From Arthrobacter sp. CDRTa11 (GTDB taxonomy: Bacteria; Actinomycetota; Actinomycetes; Actinomycetales; Micrococcaceae), in contig NZ_CP044532.1 of the NCBI RefSeq assembly GCF_026427775.1, positions 3,658,001 to 3,722,000 of the forward strand: a DNA stretch of 64,000 nucleotides, read 5' to 3'. Positions within the stretch are counted from its first letter, which is position 1, and each line of letters starts with the position of its first letter. Of this stretch, positions 7,674 through 15,405 are shown one piece after another. The position numbers and the translations under genes were made by a program. The notes under the pieces were generated by a model, which saw only the letters and a list, made by a program, of their open reading frames with translations, was not told where the DNA came from and ran no database searches.

Positions 7674-7894
7674 GCTCGGCCTTTCTGATTCTTGCGTTCT
7701 TTTTCAACAGCATTTACAGCGGCCGTTCCCGTTGGGTCACGGTGCAGTGTGGTCTTGCCGTAATGCCGTTCAGGGTTGTTCTTCAGCGCCAAAAGCTGCT
7801 GAAGGTAAGCGTCTGCGAGATTGCGGTAGTGGATGGTTTGGTGCTTCCAGTACTCAGCGAGTTCGGCGTCAGTCAAGCCGCTTCCCCGTCCCAT
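7670..7894 (-). CDS. Small phage protein, unknown
   Basis: A 74-aa protein whose start lies inside the 3' end of the ATPase gene (22-nt overlap) and whose stop overlaps the next ATG by 4 nt. Content is helical, with LTDAELAEYWKHQTIHYRN followed by a basic C-terminus KERKNQKGRA that could contact nucleic acid. There is no strong ribosome binding site, so it probably depends on coupling to the ATPase. Confidence 0.55.
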   Translation of the reverse strand: MGRGSGLTDAELAEYWKHQTIHYRNLADAYLQQLLALKNNPERHYGKTTLHRDPTGTAAVNAVEKERKNQKGRA

Positions 7895-8976
7895 TCAGAG
7901 GGAGTGTTACAAGTGTTATTTGTGTTACTTTCGTCCTCGTCCAATAGAGAAGTAACACTTGTAACACTCGTAACAGGGGCATAGACGCCTCTAGATGGAT
8001 TCGAGATACGACCCGCTTCTACTGCCCGCCGCAGATACACGCGTGTCTGGGAATCGTCTAGATGAAGGAGAGTTGCAATGTCCTTAGCCTTCGACCCTTC
8101 GGGGTACTTGTTGACCTGAGCTATAACCTCAGCCATCCGGTCATTTACGCCATCCGTAGTTCGTGCATCAACGGCCGCTTTCGCTGCCTCAGCGCGGGAT
8201 CCGCCAGCCAGGATCCACTTGCCCGTGCCAGCCTGTTCGAGAATGTATTCCCCTTCTGCCGCGTCGCGGCTCGTCACCTGCAACTGAGCCTGAGTCTCGT
8301 GTCGTGACCGCTTGAGGAGAAGGATGGTGTCCGCGGCTCCAGCTATGCCTTGGGTGCCGCTGACAGCGTCTAGGAAGTCTGCGCCATCCATTTTGCGGGT
8401 GTGGTGAACGATGATGACACTGGATCCAGGGTTGTCGTCTGCGAGCTTTTTCAGGGCCCCCATAACTCGGTAATCCCTGTCGTACTGTGTCTCGCCGCCG
8501 CCAGCCGATGGCATTGCTTTTCCAAGGGTGTCCAGGATGACTACAGGGTTTTTCCCTGGATGGAGTTCCATGAACTCCCGGATAGTCGCGACCATGTCTC
8601 CACGGGGCACATCAGTCATGAACGTGAGCTTTCCGCTGAGGGAAGTAACCCCGAGCGTGCGCAGCCGCGCTTGTAGTCGGCGGGGGCCGTCTTCAAGGGC
8701 GAGGTACAGTACCGGCGCCGCCTTGGTTGGCACGCACCCGAGAACTCGTTGCCCTGTACTGATGGCGATAGCGATGCCGAGAACCAGCCAGGATTTACCG
8801 ATCTTAGGCGCAGCAACCAACAGGGTGAGGCCCTCGGGGATGATCCCTTCCACCACGTACACGAGTAGCGGAAACACCTGCTCCAGCAGCCAGGAACCAG
8901 TGAAGGAGCCCTTGAGTTTTGAGTTGTTCTCGTCGTCGAAAGCATCAGCCCGAAAGTAGTCAGGAATTTGGTTCAT
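7873..8976 (-). CDS. RepA/RecA-like AAA ATPase (phage replication)
   Basis: A 367-aa protein from ATG 8976, chosen for GGAAGGAG 7 bases upstream; a longer frame to 9012 lacks this. Residues 56-63 are a Walker A of the AAA_25/RepA type (APKIGKSW). VVILDTLGKAM is the Walker B region, and VIIVHHTRK the sensor segment of hexameric RecA-fold helicases or loaders. Residues 270-335 resemble a winged helix, giving DNA binding. The C-terminal tail contains VTSVTSVTS and an Asn/Thr-rich repeat produced by a 9-bp repeat array in the DNA. It is the likely replication or recombination factor of the element. Confidence 0.8.
   Translation of the reverse strand: MNQIPDYFRADAFDDENNSKLKGSFTGSWLLEQVFPLLVYVVEGIIPEGLTLLVAAPKIGKSWLVLGIAIAISTGQRVLGCVPTKAAPVLYLALEDGPRRLQARLRTLGVTSLSGKLTFMTDVPRGDMVATIREFMELHPGKNPVVILDTLGKAMPSAGGGETQYDRDYRVMGALKKLADDNPGSSVIIVHHTRKMDGADFLDAVSGTQGIAGAADTILLLKRSRHETQAQLQVTSRDAAEGEYILEQAGTGKWILAGGSRAEAAKAAVDARTTDGVNDRMAEVIAQVNKYPEGSKAKDIATLLHLDDSQTRVYLRRAVEAGRISNPSRGVYAPVTSVTSVTSLLDEDESNTNNTCNTPSEWDGEAA
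7904..7976. repeat. Iteron-like array: three GTGTTAC and three inverted copies
   Basis: GTGTTA(C/T) occurs at 7904, 7913 and 7922, and the inverse GTAACA(C/G) at 7952, 7961 and 7970. All are spaced exactly 9 bp, with a 23-nt spacer between the two sets. The array is inside the 3' end of the ATPase gene. The spacing is also a codon multiple, so it could reflect protein repeats. The mirror symmetry suggests a DNA-level role such as an origin or a protein-binding site. Confidence 0.6.
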
Positions 8977-9257
8977 GCCGCGGCTCCTTCCGGACTGAGA
9001 ACAACCATCCACGCGGCAATTACGGACGGGTCAGTCGCTTCGACCTGAACAATGAGGTCTGGCCTGCACCATTCGGCCCGGTCGCTTACCGGCTTGTAGT
9101 TGTGGACCATCAGCCGGACATTTGTGCCTGGCGGGACCAGTGGTAGTAGATGGAGCATTTGCCGTTCCAACTCGAAGCAGTCATAGCTGCGTGTGTGTGG
9201 ACGATCGTTGGTGGAGTAGTCGGCGAGGTCGATGCGGAACACGGGGTTCGTGAGCAT
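8973..9257 (-). CDS. Small phage protein upstream of the ATPase, unknown
   Basis: A 94-aa protein whose stop overlaps the ATPase start by 4 nt. It is beta-rich (VFRIDLADYS; TNVRLMVHNYKP; DLIVQVEATDPSVIAAWMVVL) and ends in a small-residue tail. No known motif was recognised. Coupling to the ATPase suggests a shared process such as replication. Confidence 0.6.
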   Translation of the reverse strand: MLTNPVFRIDLADYSTNDRPHTRSYDCFELERQMLHLLPLVPPGTNVRLMVHNYKPVSDRAEWCRPDLIVQVEATDPSVIAAWMVVLSPEGAAA

Positions 9258-9305
9258 GAAGGATTTTCCTCAAGTTTTGTGGTGGACGTTGGCTGTTCCG
9301 GGAGT

Positions 9306-9335
9306 GCCGGCCTGGGCGCTCATCTCCAGGCCGGC
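9306..9335. other. Perfect 10-bp hairpin in the early operon
   Basis: gccggcctgg (9306-9315) and ccaggccggc (9326-9335) flank a 10-nt loop between two leftward genes. No T-run follows, so it is more likely an mRNA processing, stability or attenuation structure than an intrinsic terminator. Confidence 0.45.
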
Positions 9336-9345
9336 GGTTGATTGG

Positions 9346-9618
9346 TTATCCCATTTCCTCGAACAGTTCGTGGTCTGCGGTGTAGCTGAGACGGAACAGC
9401 TCGGTCCACGAGGAACCGGGCATGATCTTTTTGGGGTTTTCACTCTTTAGCCATGCGGTGTAGGCCGCGTCAGCCAGGACTTTGGGTCGCAGCCTCTGGG
9501 CGCGGGCCAGGTGAAGGACGGTGGTGGCGTATTCCGCAGTCGTGACCCCAGCACGGAAGCGTTCAAGTTCGGCTGCCGTGACATTTGCTGTTCCGCGGGT
9601 TAGAGTTGAAGTAGACAT
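9346..9618 (-). CDS. Small phage protein, unknown
   Basis: About 90 aa from ATG 9618; a longer frame from 9681 is possible but begins with an unlikely peptide. The protein is helical (AELERFRAGVTTAEYATTVL, RLRPKVLADAAYTAWLKSE), with an acidic end FEEMG. No domain was recognised. The ribosome binding site is weak, so the start is uncertain. Confidence 0.5.
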   Translation of the reverse strand: MSTSTLTRGTANVTAAELERFRAGVTTAEYATTVLHLARAQRLRPKVLADAAYTAWLKSENPKKIMPGSSWTELFRLSYTADHELFEEMG

Positions 9619-9723
9619 AATGTAAACGAGACCTATCTTTTTGGTTGGTTTTGTTTCGAGGGTCAGGTTCTGCAAGTGCAAATTGCAGGATTTGGCCCTT
9701 TTTCTTTGCTCTTAGCGGTCAAC

Positions 9724-9885
9724 CTACTGTTGCTCGATGTGGAGCAGTGCGGCTTTCGCGTCCGTTTTGGTGCGAAACCCACCGAACGTCACGGCGCCGC
9801 ACGTTTCGCAGCGCGCCGCGTAGCCCGTCTGGTCGCCCTGTGGCCCGTAAGTACCCCGCTCGAAGGCCAGCGTTTTGTGACTCAT
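9724..9885 (-). CDS. 53-aa protein with a CxxC zinc-knuckle-like pair
   Basis: A short gene whose ATG overlaps the stop of the upstream HTH gene by one base (TGATG). The product contains ARCETCGAVTFGGF, a single CxxC with an aromatic neighbour, and a C-terminal helix AKAALLHIEQQ. Such small CxxC proteins are frequent in actinophage early operons. The coding call rests on the exact junction with the gene above and on the motif. Confidence 0.6.
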   Translation of the reverse strand: MSHKTLAFERGTYGPQGDQTGYAARCETCGAVTFGGFRTKTDAKAALLHIEQQ

Positions 9886-10073
9886 CAGGCCGCGTCCCCG
9901 AACGCCCGGTTGATGTAGTCGAGTACGTCAGACTCCCGAAACATCCGGCGTCCCCCTATTAGGGCCGATTTCGGCGCCGTGCCACTGTGGATCATCCAGC
10001 GAAGTTGAGCCGGCGACTTGCGCAAATGATCCGCCGTTTCTGTCAGTGTGAGCAGGATGGTTGCTTTGCTCAT
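9885..10073 (-). CDS. Small HTH protein, Xis/Cro-like
   Basis: 62 aa from ATG 10073, preceded by GGGGGAAAG; the longer frame to 10157 would run through the divergent promoter region. It matches HTH_17: LTETADHLRKSPAQLRWMIH, a wing SALIGGRRMFRESDVLDYI, and a short tail. It is the first gene of the leftward operon, divergent from the repressor, which is the position of a Cro or an excisionase. Excisionase is plausible because the integrase is nearby. Confidence 0.7.
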   Translation of the reverse strand: MSKATILLTLTETADHLRKSPAQLRWMIHSGTAPKSALIGGRRMFRESDVLDYINRAFGDAA

Positions 10074-10179
10074 CTTTCCCCCTCTAATACAAATTGTTGC
10101 CGTTCGACCATCATCCTGGCCTAATCTCAGTATGCAGGTTTGTTGGTCAAAGTGCAACAGTTTGGTTTATGGTTGAGAA
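10074..10179. promoter_or_regulatory. Divergent control region between early operon and repressor
   Basis: This 106-bp AT-richer gap must hold the early leftward promoter and the repressor promoter. It contains the near-inverted pair aaattgttgc (10091-10100) and gcaacagttt (10154-10163), one mismatch, and a second tgttg/caaca pair at 10141-10159. These are candidate operators for the adjacent XRE repressor or the HTH protein. Promoter hexamers were not assigned. Confidence 0.55.
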
Positions 10180-10713
10180 ATGACGGCACAGCAGCAGGTA
10201 CATCAGGCCGAAGAGGCTCAGTTCGTAGAAAACGTGCAACGCCTTCGTGAGGCCAAGGGTTGGTCACAAGGAGAGCTTGCCCGGCGCATGGCAGCAGACG
10301 GGTGGGACGGCTTCCATCAGACGACTATCAGCCGAATCGAAAAAGGCCAGCGGCCCGTCAGGTTGGCTGAGGCGCGGGCACTGGCCAAGGTTCTGGGAAG
10401 CCAGGTCGGCGTCATGATGGCTCCCCCACTGGAGTCTTCCATTCTGGAAAACCTCGCCACGAGCATTGGTCTTATGCGGCGCTCACGGTCCCGGATCTGG
10501 GCCGAGGTTGATGTCATCGACAGGCTCAAAACGAGCTTGATGACAGAAATTGCTCAGGTCGAAACGATTCCTAAGGCGGAATGGGAGCGCTTGGGCCTGT
10601 GGGAGACGATTGCAGAACTAGTTGTTCAGGCCAGCCACATGCAGAAATGGTCCGCTCAATCCATTTTGACCGAAGGGATGGACGTATCAGATGGCATCGA
10701 TCCAGAAGCGTGA
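10180..10713 (+). CDS. XRE-family repressor (cI-like immunity repressor)
   Basis: A 177-aa protein. Residues 12-75 are an HTH_XRE domain: FVENVQRLREAKGWSQGELA then the recognition helix TTISRIEKGQRPVR. The C-terminal ~100 residues are helical and lack the Ser-Lys peptidase domain of LexA/cI, so induction is probably not by RecA-stimulated self-cleavage. The 3' end overlaps the integrase gene by 23 nt, so repressor and integrase are probably co-transcribed in lysogeny. Confidence 0.8.
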   Translation: MTAQQQVHQAEEAQFVENVQRLREAKGWSQGELARRMAADGWDGFHQTTISRIEKGQRPVRLAEARALAKVLGSQVGVMMAPPLESSILENLATSIGLMRRSRSRIWAEVDVIDRLKTSLMTEIAQVETIPKAEWERLGLWETIAELVVQASHMQKWSAQSILTEGMDVSDGIDPEA

Positions 10714-11797
10714 CAATGGTTCGTGGCGTGCCCGGTACCGAGATGACTCTGGCAAGGAACACGCCCGACATTTCCCACGCAAGATCGATGCCCAGAAGTG
10801 GCTTGATGAAGTAACGTCATCCGTGGTCACTGGTTCCTACGTGGATCCTAAACTGGGCCGGGTTACCCTCAATTCCTTCTTTGCGGAGTGGTCGCAGCGG
10901 CAGATATGGGCGGCAGGCACGGCCAAGGCTATGAGCTTGGCCGTGCGCTCGTGCACGTTTGGAGACGTGGAATTCCGCAACCTCAGACGCTCGCACGTTG
11001 AGTCTTGGGTGAAGCAGATGACCGTGAGAGGACTGGCGCCAGGAACGGTGAAAACGCGCTTCAACAACGTGCGCTCAGTGCTGCGTGGGGCTCGGAATGA
11101 CCGGCTCCTCGCCGTGGACCCCGCTGACGGCGTCTCGCTGCCGCGTGCAAGGAAAGCTGAGCACGCGATGGCCATCCCCTCCCCCTGCGACGTGGGAAAG
11201 CTTCTGGAGGCTGCCGAGGTCCAGTTTCGGCCGTTCGTTGCAATGTGTGCCTTTGCCGGCCTGCGGCTGGGAGAGGCAGCGGCGATCCAGCTCACGGATA
11301 TTGATTTCCTTCGCCGTACCCTGAAGGTTCAGCGGCAGGTGCAGAGGGCCGGTAAGGGCGAGGTTGCAATAACTCTGCCCAAATATGGTTCAGAGCGGCT
11401 TGTGCACATTCCGGATGCGCTGGTTCAAATGCTCGCCCACCATGTTCAGCATGTCGGTGTGCACAGCGTTCATCAGTGGTTATTCGTTGGAGATGGCGGA
11501 CTGCCGCCCCATCAGAACACGAGTGGCTACTGGTGGCGTAAGACAGTGGCCGCTGCCGGGCTCTCTAACGTCCGATTGCATGACCTAAGGCATTTCTACG
11601 CTTCTGGTCTGATTGCGGCCGGCTGTGACGTTGTGACAGTACAAAGAGCGTTGGGACACTCCAAGGCTACAACGACCCTCAACACGTATTCGCACCTCTG
11701 GCCGACTGCGGAAGACCGCACAAGGTCTGCTGCTGGAGCCATGATGAACGAAGCTCTAAGCATTTCTGCGGACCCTGTGCGGACTGCCGGCGCCTAA
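10691..11797 (+). CDS. Tyrosine site-specific integrase
   Basis: A 368-aa protein. The N-terminal SAM-like/arm-binding parts (1-150) are followed by the catalytic domain: R192 in AGLRLGEA, K231 in PKYGSER, H297/R300 in HDLRH, H323 in LGHSKATTT and nucleophile Y333 in NTYSH. All five conserved residues are present, so it is probably active. It catalyses prophage integration and, with an excisionase, excision. The stop lies only 31 bp from the end of convergent ychF, which places the attachment site there. Confidence 0.92.
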   Translation: MASIQKRDNGSWRARYRDDSGKEHARHFPRKIDAQKWLDEVTSSVVTGSYVDPKLGRVTLNSFFAEWSQRQIWAAGTAKAMSLAVRSCTFGDVEFRNLRRSHVESWVKQMTVRGLAPGTVKTRFNNVRSVLRGARNDRLLAVDPADGVSLPRARKAEHAMAIPSPCDVGKLLEAAEVQFRPFVAMCAFAGLRLGEAAAIQLTDIDFLRRTLKVQRQVQRAGKGEVAITLPKYGSERLVHIPDALVQMLAHHVQHVGVHSVHQWLFVGDGGLPPHQNTSGYWWRKTVAAAGLSNVRLHDLRHFYASGLIAAGCDVVTVQRALGHSKATTTLNTYSHLWPTAEDRTRSAAGAMMNEALSISADPVRTAGA

Positions 11798-11828
11798 TTC
11801 CTGTGTTTGCAAGGGAAAGGAGGCACTT
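11798..11828. other. Probable right attachment junction of the prophage
   Basis: This short gap separates the integrase stop from the stop of ychF. Integrases commonly leave the host gene intact by recombining at its 3' end, and no tRNA is present here. The other att copy is outside the window, so the core sequence cannot be defined. Confidence 0.45.
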
Positions 11829-12914
11829 CTAGACGTTGAAGCGGAACTCCACCACGTCGCCGTCGGCCATGACGTATTCCTTGCCTTCGATGCGGACCTT
11901 GCCGCGGGACTTTGCCTCCGCCATGGATCCCGCCTCGATGAGGTCGGTGAAGGACACCACCTCGGCCTTGATAAAGCCGCGCTGGAAGTCGGTATGGATA
12001 ACGCCGGCGGCCTGCGGTGCGGTGTCACCGCGGTGGATGGTCCACGCGCGTGTTTCCTTGGGTCCGGCAGTGAGGTAGGTCTGCAGGCCGAGGGTATGGA
12101 ACCCGACGCGTGCCAGCTGGTCGAGGCCGGATTCGTCCTGGCCGTTCATCTCAAGCATTTCCCGGGCCTCCTCCTCGTCCAGCTCCACGAGGTCGGACTC
12201 GAGTTTTGCGTCGAGGAAGATGGCATCCGCCGGGGCGACCATGGCCCGCAGCTCATCCTGCTTGTCCGGGCTACCCAGGATGCCTTCGTCCGCGTTGAAG
12301 ACGTAGATGAACGGCTTGGCCGTCAGGAGGCTGAGCTCCTTGAGGTGCTCCATCTCCAGTTTGTCGCTCTTGATCGAGGCAAAGATGGTGTCGCCACGTT
12401 CCAGCACCGCTTGGGCCGCCTTGATGGCTGCCAATTCGGCGGCCTCACGCTTTTTGATCTTCACTTCTTTTTCGATCCGCGGAATGGCGTTTTCGATGGT
12501 CTGAAGGTCAGCCAGGATCAGCTCGGTGTTGATGGTTTCCATGTCCGAGCGCGGATCAACCTTGCCGTCGACGTGGATGACATCGGGGTCATCGAACACG
12601 CGGACAACCTGGGCGATGGCCTCGGCCTCGCGGATGTTGGCGAGGAACTTGTTGCCCAGGCCCTCACCTTCGCTGGCGCCCTTGACGATGCCGGCGATGT
12701 CCACGAAGGACACCGGGGCGGGCAGCAGCCGCTGGGAGCCGAAGATCTCCGCGAGCTGCTTCAGCCGGGGATCCGGAAGGTTCACGACGCCGATATTTGG
12801 TTCGATGGTGGCGAACGGATAGTTCGCCGCCAGGACCTGGTTCCGGGTCAGTGCGTTGAAGAGCGTTGATTTGCCGACGTTGGGCAGGCCGACGATGCCA
12901 ATAGTAAGAGCCAC
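11829..12914 (-). CDS. ychF: Redox-regulated ATPase YchF (Obg-family)
   Basis: 361 aa from GTG 12914, the start giving the usual [18 protein letters not shown]-terminus; ATG 12920 would add two residues. GLPNVGKST is the P-loop, the switch region reads [15 protein letters not shown], and NADE replaces the usual NKxD specificity motif, as expected for the ATP-preferring YchF. The central coiled coil ([20 protein letters not shown]) and C-terminal TGS domain ([20 protein letters not shown]) are present. It binds ribosomes and affects translation and oxidative-stress response. The prophage ends right at its 3' end. Confidence 0.95.
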   Translation of the reverse strand: MALTIGIVGLPNVGKSTLFNALTRNQVLAANYPFATIEPNIGVVNLPDPRLKQLAEIFGSQRLLPAPVSFVDIAGIVKGASEGEGLGNKFLANIREAEAIAQVVRVFDDPDVIHVDGKVDPRSDMETINTELILADLQTIENAIPRIEKEVKIKKREAAELAAIKAAQAVLERGDTIFASIKSDKLEMEHLKELSLLTAKPFIYVFNADEGILGSPDKQDELRAMVAPADAIFLDAKLESDLVELDEEEAREMLEMNGQDESGLDQLARVGFHTLGLQTYLTAGPKETRAWTIHRGDTAPQAAGVIHTDFQRGFIKAEVVSFTDLIEAGSMAEAKSRGKVRIEGKEYVMADGDVVEFRFNV

Positions 12915-13034
12915 GAGCATAGATTCTACCCGCAGCAGAGCCTGAACCTCTCAGTCACTCCGCTTGCCCAGCTGGATGGGTGCCGCAAAATGTCGCTTCC
13001 CTAAAATGTCGCAGGGGCATGCAACAGTTTGGAT

Positions 13035-14249
13035 ATGGATGCATTCGCCCTGATTCTTGCCCTGTTCATGCTGCTGCTTGGCGCGCTTGCCGGCGCCGCC
13101 GTTACCTTTCTTTCCTTGCGCCGGCGCAGTTCCGCCCTGGAAGAAGATTTCGACGCCGTCTCGGCCCGCCTTTCGGACGTGAGCGCCCAGTTCGCCGCAG
13201 CTGACGCGGAGCGGCGGCTCCTGTCCCTGCAGAACCGGGAGCTCGGTGAAGCCCGCAGCCAGGACGGCAGCGTGCTCAGGGCATTGGCGCCCGTCGCGGA
13301 AAAGCTGACAGCGGTACAGCAGCAGGTCGCTTTGCTGGAACGGGACAGGCTGGAACAGTACGGGCAGCTTGCCCAGCAATTGCAGGAAGCCAGGTTGTCC
13401 GATGAGCAACTGATCCGCTCCACCCATGCCCTCGAATCGGCCTTGCGCTCCAACAGCGCCCGCGGGCAGTGGGGCGAGGTCCAGCTCCGCCGCGTGGTTG
13501 AGGCCTCGGGCATGCTGCGGCACGTTGACTTCCTCGAGCAGGTCCACAGCGCCGGAGGAGATTCAGCGGTCCGCCCCGACCTGGTGGTGCAGCTTCCTGG
13601 GGAAAAGCAGCTGGTGGTGGATGCCAAGGTGCCATTGTCTTCATACCTTGAAGCCCAGGAACTCGGGGCAGTGACCGGTTCGCCCACGGATCAGGGGCCG
13701 AACCACCGGTCCCAGCAGACACTGCTGGCCGCCCACGCCAAAGCGCTGCGTTCCCACGTGGACGCGCTCAGCACCAAGAAGTACTGGGACATTCCCGGCA
13801 ACTCCCCCGAACTGGTGATCTGCTTTATCCCCGCCGAATCAATTTTGGCGGCGGCCCTGATGGCGGATGCCACCCTGCTGGACCATGCGTTGTCCCGGAA
13901 CGTAGTGCTGGCATCGCCCAGCACCTTGCTCGCCGTGCTCAAATCCGTGGCGTTTACGTGGCGCCAGGATGTTCTGACGGACAGCGCCCGGGAGCTCTTT
14001 GACCTGGCCAGGCAGCTGTATGAGCGCATGGGAACCCTCGGCGAGAACGTCAGCAAGCTGGGGTCGTCACTGAAGTCCTCGGTGGATCGCTACAACTCAA
14101 TGATCGGCACCCTTGAGGCCCGGGTGCTGCCGACGGCACGGAAACTCAACGCGCTTGATGAAACGGGCCTGCTGACACCCCCGGCGCTGGAGGTGACGCC
14201 CCGGTCCGTCGCTGCTCCAGAGCTCCAGCTGCGCGATACTGCCGCCTAG
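13035..14249 (+). CDS. rmuC: DNA recombination protein RmuC
   Basis: 404 aa from ATG 13035; a TTG at 13029 is possible. It has one N-terminal membrane helix (LILALFMLLLGALAGAAVTF), a long coiled coil (about 30-130), and the conserved RmuC nuclease-like domain: NSARGQWGEVQLRRVVEASG, RPDLVVQLPG, VVDAKVPLSSY and the FIPAESI segment. RmuC limits inverted-repeat recombination and resembles PD-(D/E)xK nucleases. It is divergent from ychF. Confidence 0.93.
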   Translation: MDAFALILALFMLLLGALAGAAVTFLSLRRRSSALEEDFDAVSARLSDVSAQFAAADAERRLLSLQNRELGEARSQDGSVLRALAPVAEKLTAVQQQVALLERDRLEQYGQLAQQLQEARLSDEQLIRSTHALESALRSNSARGQWGEVQLRRVVEASGMLRHVDFLEQVHSAGGDSAVRPDLVVQLPGEKQLVVDAKVPLSSYLEAQELGAVTGSPTDQGPNHRSQQTLLAAHAKALRSHVDALSTKKYWDIPGNSPELVICFIPAESILAAALMADATLLDHALSRNVVLASPSTLLAVLKSVAFTWRQDVLTDSARELFDLARQLYERMGTLGENVSKLGSSLKSSVDRYNSMIGTLEARVLPTARKLNALDETGLLTPPALEVTPRSVAAPELQLRDTAA

Positions 14250-14256
14250 GCGGCAG
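14239..14256. terminator. Palindrome over the rmuC stop codon
   Basis: An 18-bp perfect palindrome (ctgccgcc tag gcggcag) contains the rmuC TAG. It could form a hairpin at the transcript end, between convergent rmuC and ispH. There is no T-run. Confidence 0.4.
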
Positions 14257-14310
14257 CCGGCTGGGCGGCGCGCCGGTTGGTTGGTGCGCAGCTTGGTTAC
14301 CGGGCCATCC

Positions 14311-15396
14311 TTAGGACTGGTCGCGGGACCGGCGGCCGCCGAGGGCGCGGCTGACGTCGCCAGCCTCTTTCAGGGTTGCCCGAAGTTCCTTGGGCAACGA
14401 GAAGAGAAGATCTTCTTCGGCGGTGACAACTTCTTCCACGGAACCGTAGCCGTAATCGGCCAGCAGCCGCAGCACGTCCTTGACCAGTACCTCGGGGACG
14501 GACGCCCCGGATGTCACGCCCACGGTGCCAACGCCTTCGAACCAGGCCTCATCCACCTCGTTGGCGAAGTCCACGCGGTACGAGGCCTTGGCGCCGTACT
14601 CCAGTGCAACTTCTACAAGCCGGACGGAGTTCGAGGAATTGGCTGAACCCACCACAATGACCAGGTCAGCCTGCGGCGAGATCTTCTTGATGGCCACCTG
14701 CCGATTGGTGGTGGCGTAGCAGATGTCGTCGCTGGGCGGATCCTGCAGGGTGGGAAAGCGTTCCTTGAGCAACCGGACTGTTTCCATGGTTTCGTCCACG
14801 CTGAGGGTGGTCTGCGAGAGCCAAATGACCTTTTCCGGGTCCCTGACGGTGACTTTGTCCACTTCGTGGGGACCATTAATGATCTGGATGTGTTCCGGGG
14901 CTTCGCCGGCGGTTCCTTCAACTTCCTCATGGCCGTCGTGGCCGATCAGCAGGATGTCGAAGTCGTCCTTGGCGAACCGCACGGCTTCCTTGTGCACTTT
15001 GGTGACCAGGGGGCAGGTGGCGTCGATGGTCCGCAGCCCGCGGTCTTCTGCGGACTGAACAACGGCAGGCGATACACCGTGTGCGGAGAAGATCACCAGT
15101 GCGCCCTCAGGAACTTCGTCGGTTTCGTCAACGAAGATGGCCCCCTGGGCCTCGAGCGAGCTGACCACGTGAACGTTGTGCACGATCTGTTTCCGGACGT
15201 ATACCGGGGGCCCGTAGTGCTCAAGCGCCTTTTCCACGGCGATCACGGCCCTGTCCACACCCGCGCAATACCCGCGGGGCGCGGCCAGCAGGACCTTCTT
15301 GGGACCGGTTACCGGTGCCGCGGCGAATACTTCCTCGGGGGTGCGCCGCCTTCGTGGGACGGTCGGCATCGAGAGGGAAACTGCTGTGGAGGTCAT
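14311..15396 (-). CDS. ispH: 4-hydroxy-3-methylbut-2-enyl diphosphate reductase
   Basis: 361 aa. The last enzyme of the MEP isoprenoid pathway, reducing HMBPP to IPP and DMAPP with a [4Fe-4S] cluster. The three cluster cysteines are visible: C44 in RGYCAGV, C128 in [11 protein letters not shown] and C226 in ICYATTNRQ. His residues in HNVHVV and SAHGVSP, and SANSSNS near the C-terminus, bind the diphosphate. It is convergent with rmuC and followed upstream by xseA/xseB in the opposite direction, a common actinobacterial arrangement. Confidence 0.96.
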   Translation of the reverse strand: MTSTAVSLSMPTVPRRRRTPEEVFAAAPVTGPKKVLLAAPRGYCAGVDRAVIAVEKALEHYGPPVYVRKQIVHNVHVVSSLEAQGAIFVDETDEVPEGALVIFSAHGVSPAVVQSAEDRGLRTIDATCPLVTKVHKEAVRFAKDDFDILLIGHDGHEEVEGTAGEAPEHIQIINGPHEVDKVTVRDPEKVIWLSQTTLSVDETMETVRLLKERFPTLQDPPSDDICYATTNRQVAIKKISPQADLVIVVGSANSSNSVRLVEVALEYGAKASYRVDFANEVDEAWFEGVGTVGVTSGASVPEVLVKDVLRLLADYGYGSVEEVVTAEEDLLFSLPKELRATLKEAGDVSRALGGRRSRDQS

Positions 15397-15405
15397 CTGT
15401 CCATG

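Larger units (their letters stand above)
1..11828. mobile_element. Right part of an integrated, possibly defective prophage
   Basis: The segment runs from the left window edge to the gap between the integrase stop and the 3' end of ychF. It carries an integrase, an XRE repressor, a divergent control region, a leftward early operon with a RepA-like ATPase, a tail-spike-like gene, an HNH endonuclease and a tape-measure gene. GC content is lower than in the flanking core genes. The left attachment site lies outside the window. Terminase, portal and capsid genes are not seen between HNH and the tape measure, where tailed phages usually keep them. The right boundary is inferred from gene content and is not proven by an att repeat. 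Confidence 0.85.

Noticed and set aside
7904-7976. CRISPR-like repeats
   Set aside because: Repeats are 7 bp at 9-bp spacing with inverted copies and no spacers, so they are not a CRISPR array. No cas gene is present.
9280-9333. 17-codon ORF in the early phage operon over the hairpin
   Set aside because: It is too short, and the hairpin alone explains the sequence. No conserved product could be seen.
11994-12869. 291-codon plus-strand frame opposite ychF
   Set aside because: It is a shadow of the conserved ychF codons, without a recognisable product.
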